Shown: one piece after another, positions 1 through 11,935 of the stretch
Layout: every line of letters begins with the position of its first letter
Position numbering within the stretch: position 1 is the stretch's first letter
Assembly: GCA_023053685.1 (NCBI GenBank)
Contig: JALIGW010000057.1
Span: forward strand, 3,274,710-3,338,709
Reading direction: 5' to 3'
From: Diadophis punctatus similis
Lineage: Eukaryota; Chordata; Lepidosauria; Squamata; Dipsadidae
DNA length: 64,000 nt
Program-made: the position numbers and the translations under genes
Notes under the pieces: model-generated
Told to the model about the DNA's origin: nothing
Databases searched by the model: none
Seen by the model: only the letters and a program-made list of their open reading frames with translations

Positions 1-2230
1 GTGAAGAAGCAGATTTCCAGGATTGTGCTGAAATCTACCATACCAATTTCTCTCTAGCTGACATTTGCCAGATGTGAAGAAGCAGAGTTCCAGGATTGTG
101 CTGAAATCAGCCTCTGCATTTTCTCTCTAGCTGACATTTTCCAGATGTGCAGAAGCAGAGTTCAAAGATTATGCTGAAATCTGCCTTGCAATTTGTCTCC
201 AAGTGAAATTTTCCAGATGTGCAGAAGCAGAGTTCCAGGATTATGCTGAAATCTAGCACATCAATTTCTCTCTAGCTGACATTTTCCAGATGTGAGGAAG
301 CAGTGTTCCAGGATTATGCTGAAATCAGCCTCTGCATTTTCTCTCTAGCTGACATTTTCCAGATGAGCACAAGCAGAGTTGAAAGATTATGGTGAACTCT
401 ACCACATCAATTTCTCTCTAGCTTACATTTTCCAGATGTGCAGAAGCAGAGTTCCAGCATTATGCTGAAATCTGCCACATAAACTTCTCTCTAGCTGACA
501 TTTGCCAGATGTGCAGAAGCAGAGTTCCAGGATTTTTCTGAAATGTGCCTTGCAATTTCTCTCTAGCTGACTTTTCCAGATGTGAAGAAGCAGAGTTCAA
601 ACATTATGCTGAAACCTACCACATCAATTTCTCTCTAGCTGAAATTTTCTAGATGTGCACAAGCAGAGTTCCAGGATTATGCTGAAATCTGCCTCTGCAT
701 TTTCCCTCTAGCTGACATTTTCCAGATGTGAAGAAGCAGAGTTCAAAGATTCTGCTGAAATCTACCACATAAATTCCTATGTAGCTGACATTTTTCAGAT
801 GTGCTGAAGCAGAGTTCCAGGATTATGCTGAAAGCAGCCTCTGCATTATCTCTCTAGCTAACATTCTCCAGATGTGCAGAAGCAGAGTTCAACGATTATG
901 CTGAAATCTACGACATCAATTTCTCTCTAGCTTACATTTTCTAGATGTGCAGAAGCAGAGTTCCAGCATTATGCTGAAATCTGCCACATAAACTTCTCTC
1001 TAGCTGACATTTGCCAGATGTGTAGAAGCAGAGTTCCAGGATTATGCTGAAATCAGCCTCTGCAATTTCTCTCTAGCTGACATTTGCCAGATGTGAAGAA
1101 GCAGAGTTCCAGGATTGTGCTGAAAACCACCACATCAATTTCTCTGTGGCTTACATTTTCCAGATGTGCAGAAGCAGATTTCCAGGATTATGCTGAAATG
1201 TGCCTTGCAATTTCTCTCTAGCTGACTTTTCCAGATGTGAAGAAGCAGAGTTCAAACTTTATGCTGAAATCTACCACATCAATTTCTCTCTAGCTGACAT
1301 TTGCCAGATGTGCAGAAGCAGATTTCCAGGATTATGCTGAAATCAGCCTCTGCATTTTCTCTCTAGCTGACATTTTCCAGATGTGAAGAAGCAGAGTTCA
1401 AAGATTATGCTGAAATCTACCACATAAATTCCTATCTAGCTGACATTTTTCAGATGTGATGACGCAGAGTTCCTGGATTATGCTGAAATCAGCCTCTGCA
1501 TTTTCTCTCTAGCTGACATTCTCCAGATGTGCAGAAGCAGAGTTCAAAGATTATGCTGAAATCTGCCTGTGCATTTTCCCTCTAGCTGACATTTTCCAGA
1601 TGTGCGGAAGCAGAGTTCCAGGATTATGCTGAAATCTGCCTCTGCATTTTCCCTCTAGCTGACATTTTCCAGATGTGCGGAAGCAGAGTTCCAGGATTAT
1701 GCTGAAATCTGCCTTGCAATTTTGCTCCAGGTGAAAATTTCCAGATGTGGACAAGCAGAGTTCAAAGACTATGCTGAAATCTAACACATCAATTTCTCTC
1801 TTGCTGACATTTTCCAGATGTGCAGAAGCAGAGTTCCAGGATTGTGCTGAAAACCACCACATCAATTTCTCTCTAGCTGACATTTGCCAGCTGTGCAGAA
1901 GCAGAGTTCCAGTATTATGCTGAAATGTGCCTTGCAATTTCTCTCTAGCTGACTTTTCCAGATGTGAAGAAGCAGAGTTCAAACATTATGCTGAAATCTA
2001 CCACATCAATTTCTCTCTAGCTGACATTTGCCAGATGTGCAGAAGCAGATTTCCAGGATTATGCTGAAATCAGCCTCTGCATTTTCTCTCTAGCTGACAT
2101 TTTCCAGATGTGCAGAAGCAGAGTTCAAAGATTATGCTGAAATCTGCCTTGCAATTTGTCTCCAAGTGAAATTTTCCAGATGTGGAGAAGCAGAGTTCAG
2201 AGATTATGCTGAAATCTACCACATCAATCT
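1..2230 (+). repeat. Left block, homologous to 12,950-14,089
   Basis: Position 1 aligns with 12,950 (offset 12,949). The match runs to about 890/13,839 and includes shared rare variants: GTTGAAAG at about 380/13,330 and GCATTATCTCTC at about 841/13,790. The right-hand copy then skips about 655 bp and resumes at offset 12,294 (CCTGTGCATT at 1566 versus 13,860). It skips another 435 bp and resumes at offset 11,859. The left part also matches the 2455-bp HOR (position 1 versus 8113 and 10,568), so this block is the tail of an earlier copy of that HOR. The 890-1550 portion is a run of mixed monomers. Confidence 0.85.
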
Positions 2231-2527
2231 CTCTCTAGCTGACTTTTCCAGATGTGCAGAAGCAAAGTTCCAAGATTATGCTGAAATCTACCACATCAAT
2301 TTCTCTCTAGCTGACATTTTCCAGATGTGAGGAAGCAGTGTTCCAGGATTATGCTGAAATCAGCCTCTGCATTTTCTCTGCAGCTGACATTTTCCAGATG
2401 TGCAGAAGCAGAGTTCCAAGATTATGCTGAAATCTGCCTTGCAATTTCTCTCTAGCTGACATTTTCCAGATGAGCACAAGCAGAGTTCAAAGATTATGGT
2501 GAACTCTACCACATCAATTTCTCTCTA

Positions 2528-2600
2528 GCTTACATTTTCCAGATGTGCAGAAGCAGAGTTCAAAGATTATGCTGAAATCTACCACATCAATTTCTCTCTA
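2528..2600 (+). repeat. Representative 73-bp monomer (ACCACATCAA subtype)
   Basis: One complete monomer chosen as exemplar; the phase is arbitrary and starts at the GCT after CTCTCTA. It contains the block ACATTTTCCAG (here after GCTT rather than the usual GCTG), the purine block AGAAGCAGAG, TTCAAAGATTATGCTGAAATC, and the pyrimidine end TTTCTCTCTA. Adjacent copies differ most at three sites: CAGAAG/CGGAAG/TGGAAG/AAGAAG, TTCCAGG/TTCCAAG/TTCAAAG, and the 3' part. The AGCT and CTAG tetranucleotides at the junction recur in most monomers, so AluI or BfaI digestion should give a ladder of about 73 bp. Confidence 0.95.
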
Positions 2601-4127
2601 TCTTACATTTTGCAGATGTGCACAAGCAGATTTCCAGGATTATGCTGAAATCTGCCTCTGCATTTTCCCTCTAGCTGACATTTTCCAGATGTGCGGAAGC
2701 AGAGTTCCAGGATTATGCTGAAATCTGCCTTGCAATTTTTCTCCAGGTGAAAATTTCCAGATGTGGACAAGCAGAGTTCAAAGACTATGCTGAAATCTAA
2801 CACATCAATTTCTCTCTTGCTGACATTTTCCAGATGTGCAGAAGCAGAGTTCGAGGATTATGCTGAAATCTGCCTTGCAATTATTCATTAGCTGACATTT
2901 TCCAGATGTTCAGAAGCAGAGAGCAAAGATTATGCTGAAATATACCACATAAATTTTCCCCAGCTGACATTTTCCAGATGTGCAGAAGCAGAGTTCAAAG
3001 ATTATGCTGAAATCAGCCTCTGCATTTTCTCTCCAGCTGACATTTTCCAGATGTGCGGAAGCAGAGTTCAAAGATTATGCTGAAATCTGCCTCTGCATTT
3101 TCTTTCTAGCTGACATTTTCTAGATGTGTGGAAGCAGAGTTCCAAGATTATGCTGAAATCTGCCACATAAACTTCTCTCTAGCTGACATTTTCCAGATGT
3201 GCAGAAGCAGAGTTCAAATATTATGCTGAAATCTACCATATCAATTTCTCTCTAGCTGACATTTGCCAGATGTGAAGAAGCAGAGTTCCAGGATTGTGCT
3301 GAAAACCACCACATCAATTTCTCTCTAGCTGACATTTGCCAGGTGTGCAGAAGCAGAGTTCCAGGATTATGCTGAAATCAGCCTCTGCATTTTCTCTCTA
3401 GCTGACATTTTCCAGATGTGCGGAAGCAGAGTTCAAAGATTATGCTGAAATCTGCCTTGCAATTTGTCTCCAAGTGAAATTTTCCAGATGTGGAGAAGCA
3501 GAGTTCAGAGATTATGCTGAAATCTACCACATCAATCTCTCTCTAGCTGACTTTTCCAGATGTGCAGAAGCAGAGTTCAAAGATTATGCTGAAATCTTAC
3601 ACATCAATTTCTCTCTAGCTGAAATTTTCTAGATGTGCACAAGCAGAGTTCCAGGATTATGCTGAAATCTGCCTCTGCATTTTCCCTCTAGCTGACATTT
3701 TCCAGATGTGAAGAAGCAGAGTTCAAAGATTCTGCTGAAATCTACCACATAATTTCCGATGTAGCTGACATTTTTCAGATGTGCTGAAGCAGAGTTCCAG
3801 GATTATGCTGAAAGCAGCCTCTGCATTTTCTATCTAGCTGACATTCTCCAGATGTGCAGAAGCAGAGTTCAAAGATTATGCTGAAATCTACGACATCAAT
3901 TTCTCTCTAGCTTACATTTTCTAGATGTGCAGAAGCAGAGTTCCAGCATTATGCTGAAATCTACCACATCAATTTTTCTCTAGCTGACATTTGCCAGGTG
4001 TGCAGAAGCAGAGTTCCAGGATTATGCTGAAATCAGCCTCTGCATTTTCTCTCTAGCTGACATTTTCCAGATGTGCGGAAGCAGAGTTCAAAGATTATGC
4101 TGAAATCTGCCTTGCAATTTGTCTCCA

Positions 4128-4200
4128 AGTGAAATTTTCCAGATGTGGAGAACCAGAGTTCAGAGATTATGCTGAAATCTACCACATCAATCTCTCTCTA
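4128..4200 (+). repeat. Variant monomer with AGTGAAATTTTCC in place of GCTGACATTTTCC
   Basis: A recurrent subtype follows TGCCTTGCAATTTGTCTCCA and begins AGTGAA where most monomers begin GCTGAC. It usually carries ATGTGGAGAAGCAGAG and TTCAGAGATTATG; here the GAGAACCAGAG version marks unit starts. It is nearly always followed by a monomer with one T fewer (GCTGACTTTTCC), and the pair recurs at a fixed place in each HOR unit. A related form reads CTCCAGGTGAAAATTTCCAG with ATGTGGACAAGCAGAG. These subtypes are the best internal landmarks for aligning units. Confidence 0.9.
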
Positions 4201-4635
4201 GCTGACTTTTCCAGATGTGCAGAAGCAGAGTTCCAGGATTATGCTGAAATCTACCACATCAATTTCTCTCTAGCTGACATTTTCCAGATGCGAGGAAGCA
4301 GTGTTCCAGGATTATGCTGAAATCAGCCTCTGCATTTTCTCTCTAGCTGACATTTTCCAGATGTGCAGAAGCAGAGTTCCAAGATTATGCTGAAATCTGC
4401 CTTGCAATTTGTCTCCAAGTGAAATTTTCCAGATGTGGAGAAGCAGAGTTCAGAGATTATGCTGAAATCTACCACATCAATCTATCTCTAGCTGACTTTT
4501 CCAGATGTGCAGAAGCAGAGTTCAAAGATTATGCTGAAATCTTACACATCAATTTCTCTCTAGCTGAAATTTTCTAGATGTGCACAAGCAGAGTTCCAGG
4601 ATTATGCTGAAATCTGCCTCTGCATTTTCCCTCTA

Positions 4636-4708
4636 GCTGACATTTTCCAGATGTGAAGAAGCAGAGTTCAAAGATTCTGCTGAAATCTACCATATAAATT
4701 CCTATGTA
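4636..4708 (+). repeat. Variant monomer with ATATAAATTCCTATGTA 3' end
   Basis: This subtype has AGAAGCAGAGTTCAAAGATT followed by CTGCTG instead of ATGCTG. It ends CCATATAAATTCCTATGTA, or CCACATAATTTCCGATGTA in sister copies, instead of the usual TTTCTCTCTA. The following monomer has CATTTTTCAG rather than CATTTTCCAG. It recurs once or a few times per HOR unit. The TATAAAT string resembles a TATA box, but nothing else suggests a promoter. Confidence 0.9.
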
Positions 4709-6400
4709 GCTGACATTTTTCAGATGTGCGGAAGCAGAGTTCAAAGATTATGCTGAAATCTGCCTTGCAATTTGTCTCCAAGTGAAATTTTCCAGATGTG
4801 GAGAAGCAGAGTTCAGAGATTATGCTGAAATCTACCACATCAATCTCTCTCTAGCTGACTTTTCCAGATGTGCAGAAGCAGAGTTCCAGGATTATGCTGA
4901 AATCAGCCTCTGCATTTTCTCTCTAGCTGACATTTTCCAGATGTGCAGAAGCAGAATTCCAAGATTATGCTGAAATCTGCCTTGCAATTTCTCTCTAGCT
5001 GACATTTTCCAGATGAGCGCAAGCAGAGTTCAAAGATTATGGTGAACTCTACCACATCAATTTCTATCTAGCTTACATTTTCCAGATGTGCAGAAGCAGA
5101 GTTCAAAGATTATGCTGAAATCTAACACATCAATTTCTCTCTAGCTGAAATTTTCTAGATGTGCACAAGCAGAGTTCCAGGATTATGCTGAAATCTGCCT
5201 CTGCATTTTCCCTCTAGCTGACATTTTCCAGATGTGAAGAAGCAGAGTTCAAAGATTCTGCTGAAATCTACCACATAAATTCCTATCTAGCTGACATTTT
5301 TCAGATGTGATGACGCAGAGTTCCTGGATTATGCTGAAATCAGCCTCTGCATTTTCTCTCTAGCTGACATTTTCCAGATGTGCGGAAGCAGAGTTCAAAG
5401 ATTATGCTGAAATCTGCCTCTGCATTTTCTTTCTAGCTGACATTTTCTAGATGTGTGGAAGCAGAGTTCCAAGATTATGCTGAAATCTGCCACATAAACT
5501 TCTCTCTAGCTGACATTTTCCAGATGTGCAGAAGCAGAGTTCAAATATTATGCTGAAATCTACCATATCAATTTCTCTCTAGCTGACATTTGCCAGATGT
5601 GAAGAAGCAGAGTTCCAGGATTGTGCTGAAATCTACCATACCAATTTCTCTCTAGCTGACTTTTCCAGATGTGAAGAAGCAGAGTTCAAACATTATGCTG
5701 AAATCTACCACATCAATTTCTCTCTAGCTGACATTTGCCAGATGTGCAGAAGCAGATTTCCAGGATTATGCTGAAATCAGCCTCTGCATTTTCTCTCTAG
5801 CTGACATTTTCCAGATGTGCGGAAGCAGAGTTCAAAGATTATGCTGAAATCTGCCTTGCAATTTGTCTCCAAGTGAAATTTTCCAGATGTGGAGAAGCAG
5901 AGTTCAGAGATTATGCTGAAATCTACCACATCAATCTCTCTCTAGCTGACTTTTCCAGATGTGCAGAAGCAGAGTTCCAAGATTATGCTGAAATCTACCA
6001 CATCAATTTCTCTCTAGCTGACATTTTCCAGATGTGAGGAAGCAGTGTTCCAGGATTATGCTGAAATCAGCCTCTGCATTTTCTCTCCAGCTGACATTTT
6101 CCAGATGTGCAGAAGCAGAGTTCCAAGATTATGCTGAAATCTGCCTTGCAATTTCTCTCTAGCTGACATTTTCCAGATGAGCACAAGCAGAGTTCAAAGA
6201 TTATGGTGAACTCTACCACATCAATTTCTCTCTAGCTTACATTTTCCAGATGTGCAGAAGCAGAGTTCAAAGATTATGCTGAAATCTACCACATCAATTT
6301 CTCTCTATCTTACATTTTGCAGATGTGCACAAGCAGATTTCCAGGATTATGCTGAAATCTGCCTCTGCATTTTCCCTCTAGCTGACATTTTCCAGATGTG

Positions 6401-7025
6401 GAGAAGCAGAGTTCAGAGATTATGCTGAAATCTACCACATCAATCTCTCTCTAGCTGACTTTTCCAGATGTGCAGAAGCAGAGTTCCAAGATTATGCTGA
6501 AATCTACCACATCAATTTCTCTCTAGCTTACATTTTCCAGATGTGGAGAAGCAGAGTTCAGAGATTATGCTGAAATCTACCACATCAATCTCTCTCTAGC
6601 TGACTTTTCCAGATGTGCAGAAGCAGAGTGCCAGGATTTTGCTGTAACCACTACATCAATTTCTCTCTAGCTGACTTTTCCAGATGTGCATAAGCACATG
6701 TCCAGGATTATGCTGAAATCTGCCTTGCAATTTCTCTCTAGCTGACTTTTCCAGATGTGCAGGAGTGTTCCAGGATTATGCTGAAATCTACATCAATTTC
6801 TCTCAAGCTGACATTTTCCAGATGTACAGAAGCAGAGTTCCAGGTGTATGCTGAAATCTGCCTTGCAATTTCTCTCTAGCTGACTTTTCGCAGATGTGCA
6901 GAAGCAGAGTTCCAGGATTATGCTGAAAACCACCACATCAATTTCTCTCTAGCTGACTTTTCCAGATGTGCAGAAGCAGAGTTCCAGCATTATGCTGAAA
7001 TCTGCCATATCAATTTCTCTCTAGC
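6401..7025 (+). repeat. Transition segment into the 2455-bp HOR
   Basis: At about 6400 the sequence leaves the block shared with 18,259: the copy there continues ATGTGCGGAAGC, here ATGTGGAGAAGC. After two AGTGAAA-type-derived monomers it enters a shortened version of the 2455-bp HOR interior. AGTGCCAGGATTTTG lies at 6627 as at 7416, 9871 and 12,253, and ATGTACAGAAG follows after fewer monomers than in the full units (about three missing). It also has a private variant, GCAGGAGTGTTCC. This is a truncated HOR copy at a junction. Confidence 0.75.
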
Positions 7026-9480
7026 TTACATTTTCCAGATGTGCAGAAGCAGAGTTCCAGCATTATGCTGAAATGTGCCTTGCAATTTCTCTCTAGCTGA
7101 CTTTTCCAGATGTGAAGAAGCAGAGTTCAAACATTATGCTGAAATCTACCACATCAATTTCTCTCTAGCTGACATTTGCCAGATGTGCAGAAGCAGATTT
7201 CCAGGATTATGCTGAAATCAGCCTCTGCATTTTCTCTCTAGCTGACATTTTCCAGATGTGAAGAAGCAGAGTTCAAAGATTATGCTGAAATCTACCACAT
7301 AAATTCCTACCTAGCTGACATTTTTCAGATGTGATGAAGCAGAGTTCCAGGATTATGCTGAAATCAGCCTCTGCATTTTCTCTCTAGCTGACATTCTCCA
7401 GATGTGCAGAAGCAGAGTGCCAGGATTTTGCTGTAACCACTACATCAATTTCTCTCTAGCTGACTTTTCCAGATGTGCAGAAGCACATGTCCAGGATTAT
7501 GCTGAAATCTGCCTTGCAATTTCTCTCTAGCTGTCTTTTGCAGATGTGCAGGAGAGTTCCAGGATTATACTGAAATCTACATCAATTTCTCTCTAGCTGA
7601 CATTTTCCAGATGTGCAGAAGCAGAGTTCAAAGATTATGCTGAAATCTACACATCAATTTCTCTCTAGCTGACTTTTCCAGATGTGCAGAAGCAGAGTTC
7701 CAGGATTATGCTGAAATCTACATCAATTTCTCTCTAGCTGACTTTTCCAGATGTGCAGAAGCAGAGTTCCAGGATTATGCTGAAATCTACATCAATTTCT
7801 CTCAAGCTGACATTTTCCAGATGTACAGAAGCAGAGTTCCAGGTGTATGCTGAAATCTGCCTTGCAATTTCTCTCTAGCTGACTTTTCGCAGATGTGCAG
7901 AAGCAGAATTCCAGGATTATGCTGAAAACCACCACATCAATTTCTCTCTAGCTGACTTTTCCAGATGTGCAGAAGCAGAGTTCCAGCATTATGCTGAAAT
8001 CTGCCACATAAACTTCTCTCTAGCTGACATTTTCCAGATGTGCAGAAGCAGAGTTCAAATATTATGCTGAAATCTACCATATCAATTTCTCTCTAGCTGA
8101 CATTTGCCAGATGTGAAGAAGCAGATTTCCAGGATTGTGCTGAAATCTACCATACCAATTTCTCTCTAGCTGACATTTGCCAGATGTGAAGAAGCAGAGT
8201 TCCAGGATTGTGCTGAAATCAGCCTCTGCATTTTCTCTCTAGCTGACATTTTCCAGATGTGCAGAAGCAGAGTTCAAAGATTATGCTGAAATCTGCCTTG
8301 CAATTTGTCTCCAAGTGAAATTTTCCAGATGTGCAGAAGCAGAGTTCCAGGATTATGCTGAAATCTAGCACATCAATTTCTCTCTAGCTGACATTTTCCA
8401 GATGTGAGGAAGCCGTGTTCCAGGATTATGCTGAAATCAGCCTCTGCATTTTCTCTCTAGCTGACATTTTCCAGATGTGCAGAAGCAGAGTTCCAAGATT
8501 ATGCTGAAATCTGCCTTGCAATTTCTCTCTAGCTGACATTTTCCAGATGAGCACAAGCAGAGTTCAAAGATTATGGTGAACTCTACCACATCAATTTCTC
8601 TCTAGCTTACATTTTCCAGATGTGCAGAAGCAGAGTTCCAGCATTATGCTGAAATCTGCCACATAAACTTCTCTCTAGCTGACATTTGCCAGATGTGCAG
8701 AAGCAGAGTTCCAGGATTTTTCTGAAATGTGCCTTGCAATTTCTCTCTAGCTGACTTTTCCAGATGTGAAGAAGCAGAGTTCAAACATTATGCTGAAACC
8801 TACCACATCAATTTCTCTCTAGCTGAAATTTTCTAGATGTGCACAAGCAGAGTTCCAGGATTATGCTGAAATCTGCCTCTGCATTTTCCCTCTAGCTGAC
8901 ATTTTCCAGATGTGAAGAAGCAGAGTTCAAAGATTCTGCTGAAATCTACCACATAAATTCCTATGTAGCTGACATTTTTCAGATGTGCTGAAGCAGAGTT
9001 CCAGGATTATGCTGAAAGCAGCCTCTGCATTTTCTCTCTAGCTAACATTCTCCAGATGTGCAGAAGCAGAGTTCAAAGATTATGCTGAAATCTACGACAT
9101 CAATTTCTCTCTAGCTTACATTTTCTAGATGTGCAGAAGCAGAGTTCCAGCATTATGCTGAAATCTGCCATATCAATTTCTCTCTAGCTGACATTTGCCA
9201 GATGTGAAGAAGCAGAGTTCCAGGATTGTGCTGAAATATACCATACCAATTTCTCTCTAGCTGACATTTGCCAGATGTGAAGAAGCAGAGTTCCAGGATT
9301 GTGCTGAAAACCACCACATCAATTCCTCTCTAGCTGACATTTGCCAGGTGTGCAGAAGCAGAGTTCCAGGATTATGCTGAAATCTGCCTCTGCATTTTCT
9401 CTCTAGCTGACATTCTCCAGATGTGCAGAAGCAGAGTTCAAAGATTATGCTGAAATCTACGACATCAATTTCTCTCTAGC
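7026..9480 (+). repeat. 2455-bp HOR, copy 1 (34 monomers)
   Basis: First full copy of a 34-monomer higher-order repeat, offset exactly 2455 bp from the next. It holds the short 69-bp monomers, the AGTGCCAGGATTTTGCTGTAA monomer (7416), AAGCACATGTCC and ATGTACAGAAG, all confined to this family. Near its start, copy 1 reads AGAGTTCCAGC where copies 2 and 3 read AGATTTCCAGC. It also has a private AGCCGTGTTCC near 8410 against AGCAGTGTTCC in copy 2. Confidence 0.92.
7668..7805 (+). repeat. Two consecutive short 69-bp monomers
   Basis: Two adjacent monomers of 69 bp each (7668-7736 and 7737-7805). They are shortened by loss of bases in the 3' part (CTACATCAATTT instead of CTACCACATCAATTT) and by the GCTGACTTTT form. 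The second ends TCTCAA rather than TCTCTA and is followed by a monomer with ATGTACAGAAG. This short form recurs in each 2455-bp unit and in the related stretch at 6.6-6.8 kb; I did not see it to the right of about 13 kb. It lowers the mean monomer length of that HOR to about 72.2 bp. Confidence 0.9.
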
Positions 9481-11935
9481 TTACATTTTCCAGATGTGCA
9501 GAAGCAGATTTCCAGCATTATGCTGAAATGTGCCTTGCAATTTCTCTCTAGCTGACTTTTCCAGATGTGAAGAAGCAGAGTTCAAACATTATGCTGAAAT
9601 CTACCACATCAATTTCTCTCTAGCTGACATTTGCCAGATGTGCAGAAGCAGATTTCCAGGATTATGCTGAAATCAGCCTCTGCATTTTCTCTCTAGCTGA
9701 CATTTTCCAGATGTGAAGAAGCAGAGTTCAAAGATTATGCTGAAATCTACCACATAAATTCCTACCTAGCTGACATTTTTCAGATGTGATGAAGCAGAGT
9801 TCCAGGATTATGCTGAAATCAGCCTCTGCATTTTCTCTCTAGCTGACATTCTCCAGATGTGCAGAAGCAGAGTGCCAGGATTTTGCTGTAACCACTACAT
9901 CAATTTCTCTCTAGCTGACTTTTCCAGATGTGCAGAAGCACATGTCCAGGATTATGCTGAAATCTGCCTTGCAATTTCTCTCTAGCTGTCTTTTGCAGAT
10001 GTGCAGGAGAGTTCCAGGATTATACTGAAATCTACATCAATTTCTCTCTAGCTGACATTTTCCAGATGTGCAGAAGCAGAGTTCAAAGATTATGCTGAAA
10101 TCTACACATCAATTTCTCTCTAGCTGACTTTTCCAGATGTGCAGAAGCAGAGTTCCAGGATTATGCTGAAATCTACATCAATTTCTCTCTAGCTGACTTT
10201 TCCAGATGTGCAGAAGCAGAGTTCCAGGATTATGCTGAAATCTACATCAATTTCTCTCAAGCTGACATTTTCCAGATGTACAGAAGCAGAGTTCCAGGTG
10301 TATGCTGAAATCTGCCTTGCAATTTCTCTCTAGCTGACTTTTCGCAGATGTGCAGAAGCAGAATTCCAGGATTATGCTGAAAACCACCACATCAATTTCT
10401 CTCTAGCTGACTTTTCCAGATGTGCAGAAGCAGAGTTCCAGCATTATGCTGAAATCTGCCACATAAACTTCTCTCTAGCTGACATTTTCCAGATGTGCAG
10501 AAGCAGAGTTCAAATATTATGCTGAAATCTACCATATCAATTTCTCTCTAGCTGACATTTGCCAGATGTGAAGAAGCAGATTTCCAGGATTGTGCTGAAA
10601 TCTACCATACCAATTTCTCTCTAGCTGACATTTGCCAGATGTGAAGAAGCAGAGTTCCAGGATTGTGCTGAAATCAGCCTCTGCATTTTCTCTCTAGCTG
10701 ACATTTTCCAGATGTGCAGAAGCAGAGTTCAAAGATTATGCTGAAATCTGCCTTGCAATTTGTCTCCAAGTGAAATTTTCCAGATGTGCAGAAGCAGAGT
10801 TCCAGGATTATGCTGAAATCTAGCACATCAATTTCTCTCTAGCTGACATTTTCCAGATGTGAGGAAGCAGTGTTCCAGGATTATGCTGAAATCAGCCTCT
10901 GCATTTTCTCTCTAGCTGACATTTTCCAGATGTGCAGAAGCAGAGTTCCAAGATTATGCTGAAATCTGCCTTGCAATTTCTCTCTAGCTGACATTTTCCA
11001 GATGAGCACAAGCAGAGTTCAAAGATTATGGTGAACTCTACCACATCAATTTCTCTCTAGCTTACATTTTCCAGATGTGCAGAAGCAGAGTTCCAGCATT
11101 ATGCTGAAATCTGCCACATAAACTTCTCTCTAGCTGACATTTGCCAGATGTGCAGAAGCAGAGTTCCAGGATTTTTCTGAAATGTGCCTTGCAATTTCTC
11201 TCTAGCTGACTTTTCCAGATGTGAAGAAGCAGAGTTCAAACATTATGCTGAAACCTACCACATCAATTTCTCTCTAGCTGAAATTTTCTAGATGTGCACA
11301 AGCAGAGTTCCAGGATTATGCTGAAATCTGCCTCTGCATTTTCCCTCTAGCTGACATTTTCCAGATGTGAAGAAGCAGAGTTCAAAGATTCTGCTGAAAT
11401 CTACCACATAAATTCCTATGTAGCTGACATTTTTCAGATGTGCTGAAGCAGAGTTCCAGGATTATGCTGAAAGCAGCCTCTGCATTTTCTCTCTAGCTAA
11501 CATTCTCCAGATGTGCAGAAGCAGAGTTCAAAGATTATGCTGAAATCTACGACATCAATTTCTCTCTAGCTTACATTTTCTAGATGTGCAGAAGCAGAGT
11601 TCCAGCATTATGCTGAAATCTGCCATATCAATTTCTCTCTAGCTGACATTTGCCAGATGTGAAGAAGCAGAGTTCCAGGATTGTGCTGAAATATACCATA
11701 CCAATTTCTCTCTAGCTGACATTTGCCAGATGTGAAGAAGCAGAGTTCCAGGATTGTGCTGAAAACCACCACATCAATTCCTCTCTAGCTGACATTTGCC
11801 AGGTGTGCAGAAGCAGAGTTCCAGGATTATGCTGAAATCTGCCTCTGCATTTTCTCTCTAGCTGACATTCTCCAGATGTGCAGAAGCAGAGTTCAAAGAT
11901 TATGCTGAAATCTACGACATCAATTTCTCTCTAGC
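9481..11935 (+). repeat. 2455-bp HOR, copy 2 (34 monomers)
   Basis: Complete copy. Counting monomer by monomer gives 34 units, mean 72.2 bp. It differs from copy 1 by only a few substitutions that I could see. Both copies have the same subtype order, including two consecutive short monomers, the CAATTTGTCTCCAAGTGAAA variant and the ATGAGCACAAGC monomer with ATGGTGAACTC. Confidence 0.93.

Larger units (their letters stand above)
2231..6400 (+). repeat. Duplicated block, first copy (~4.17 kb)
   Basis: Repeated at 14,090-18,259 with a constant offset of 11,859 bp and no change of register. Comparing by eye I found only a few substitutions, for example CTCTGCAGCTGAC versus CTCTCCAGCTGAC near 2379, ATTCATTAG versus ATTCGTTAG near 2883, and CCAGATG versus CCATATG near 5810. 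It contains an internal 653-bp (9-monomer) repeat, seen as AGTGAAATTTTCC at about 4128 and 4781. It also contains the landmark AATTTTTCTCTAGC plus CCAGGTGTGC just before 4013, which marks unit starts elsewhere. Confidence 0.88.

Noticed and set aside
1551..1982. 143-codon open frame on the minus strand, repeated at 32,222, 37,235, 40,576 and 48,999 (121 codons at 44,853)
   Set aside because: It is satellite sequence read through about six monomers. The peptide repeats the same motifs in shifted frames (FSIILELCF, FQHNPGTLL, WFSAQSWNSAS), as expected when 73-bp units change frame. Single-monomer deletions destroy it in sister copies (13,845, 22,489, 44,853) with no compensation. There is no plausible protein family and no gene structure.
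4129..4320. 63-codon + strand open frame beginning MKFSRCGEPEFRDYAEIY, repeated many times
   Set aside because: The 24-residue period is just the 72-bp monomer (divisible by three); the frame breaks at the first 73-bp monomer. It is identical in copies because the DNA is a recent duplicate, not because of selection.
4690..4705. TATA-box promoter at CCATATAAATTCC
   Set aside because: There is an isolated TATAAAT in an A+T-rich satellite and no initiator or downstream gene; kept only as a weak observation.
4945..4960. EcoRI-type GAATTC and PvuII-type CAGCTG sites as possible functional motifs
   Set aside because: They are single-base variants of GAGTTC and TAGCTG in a few monomers; useful as markers of copies but with no sign of function.
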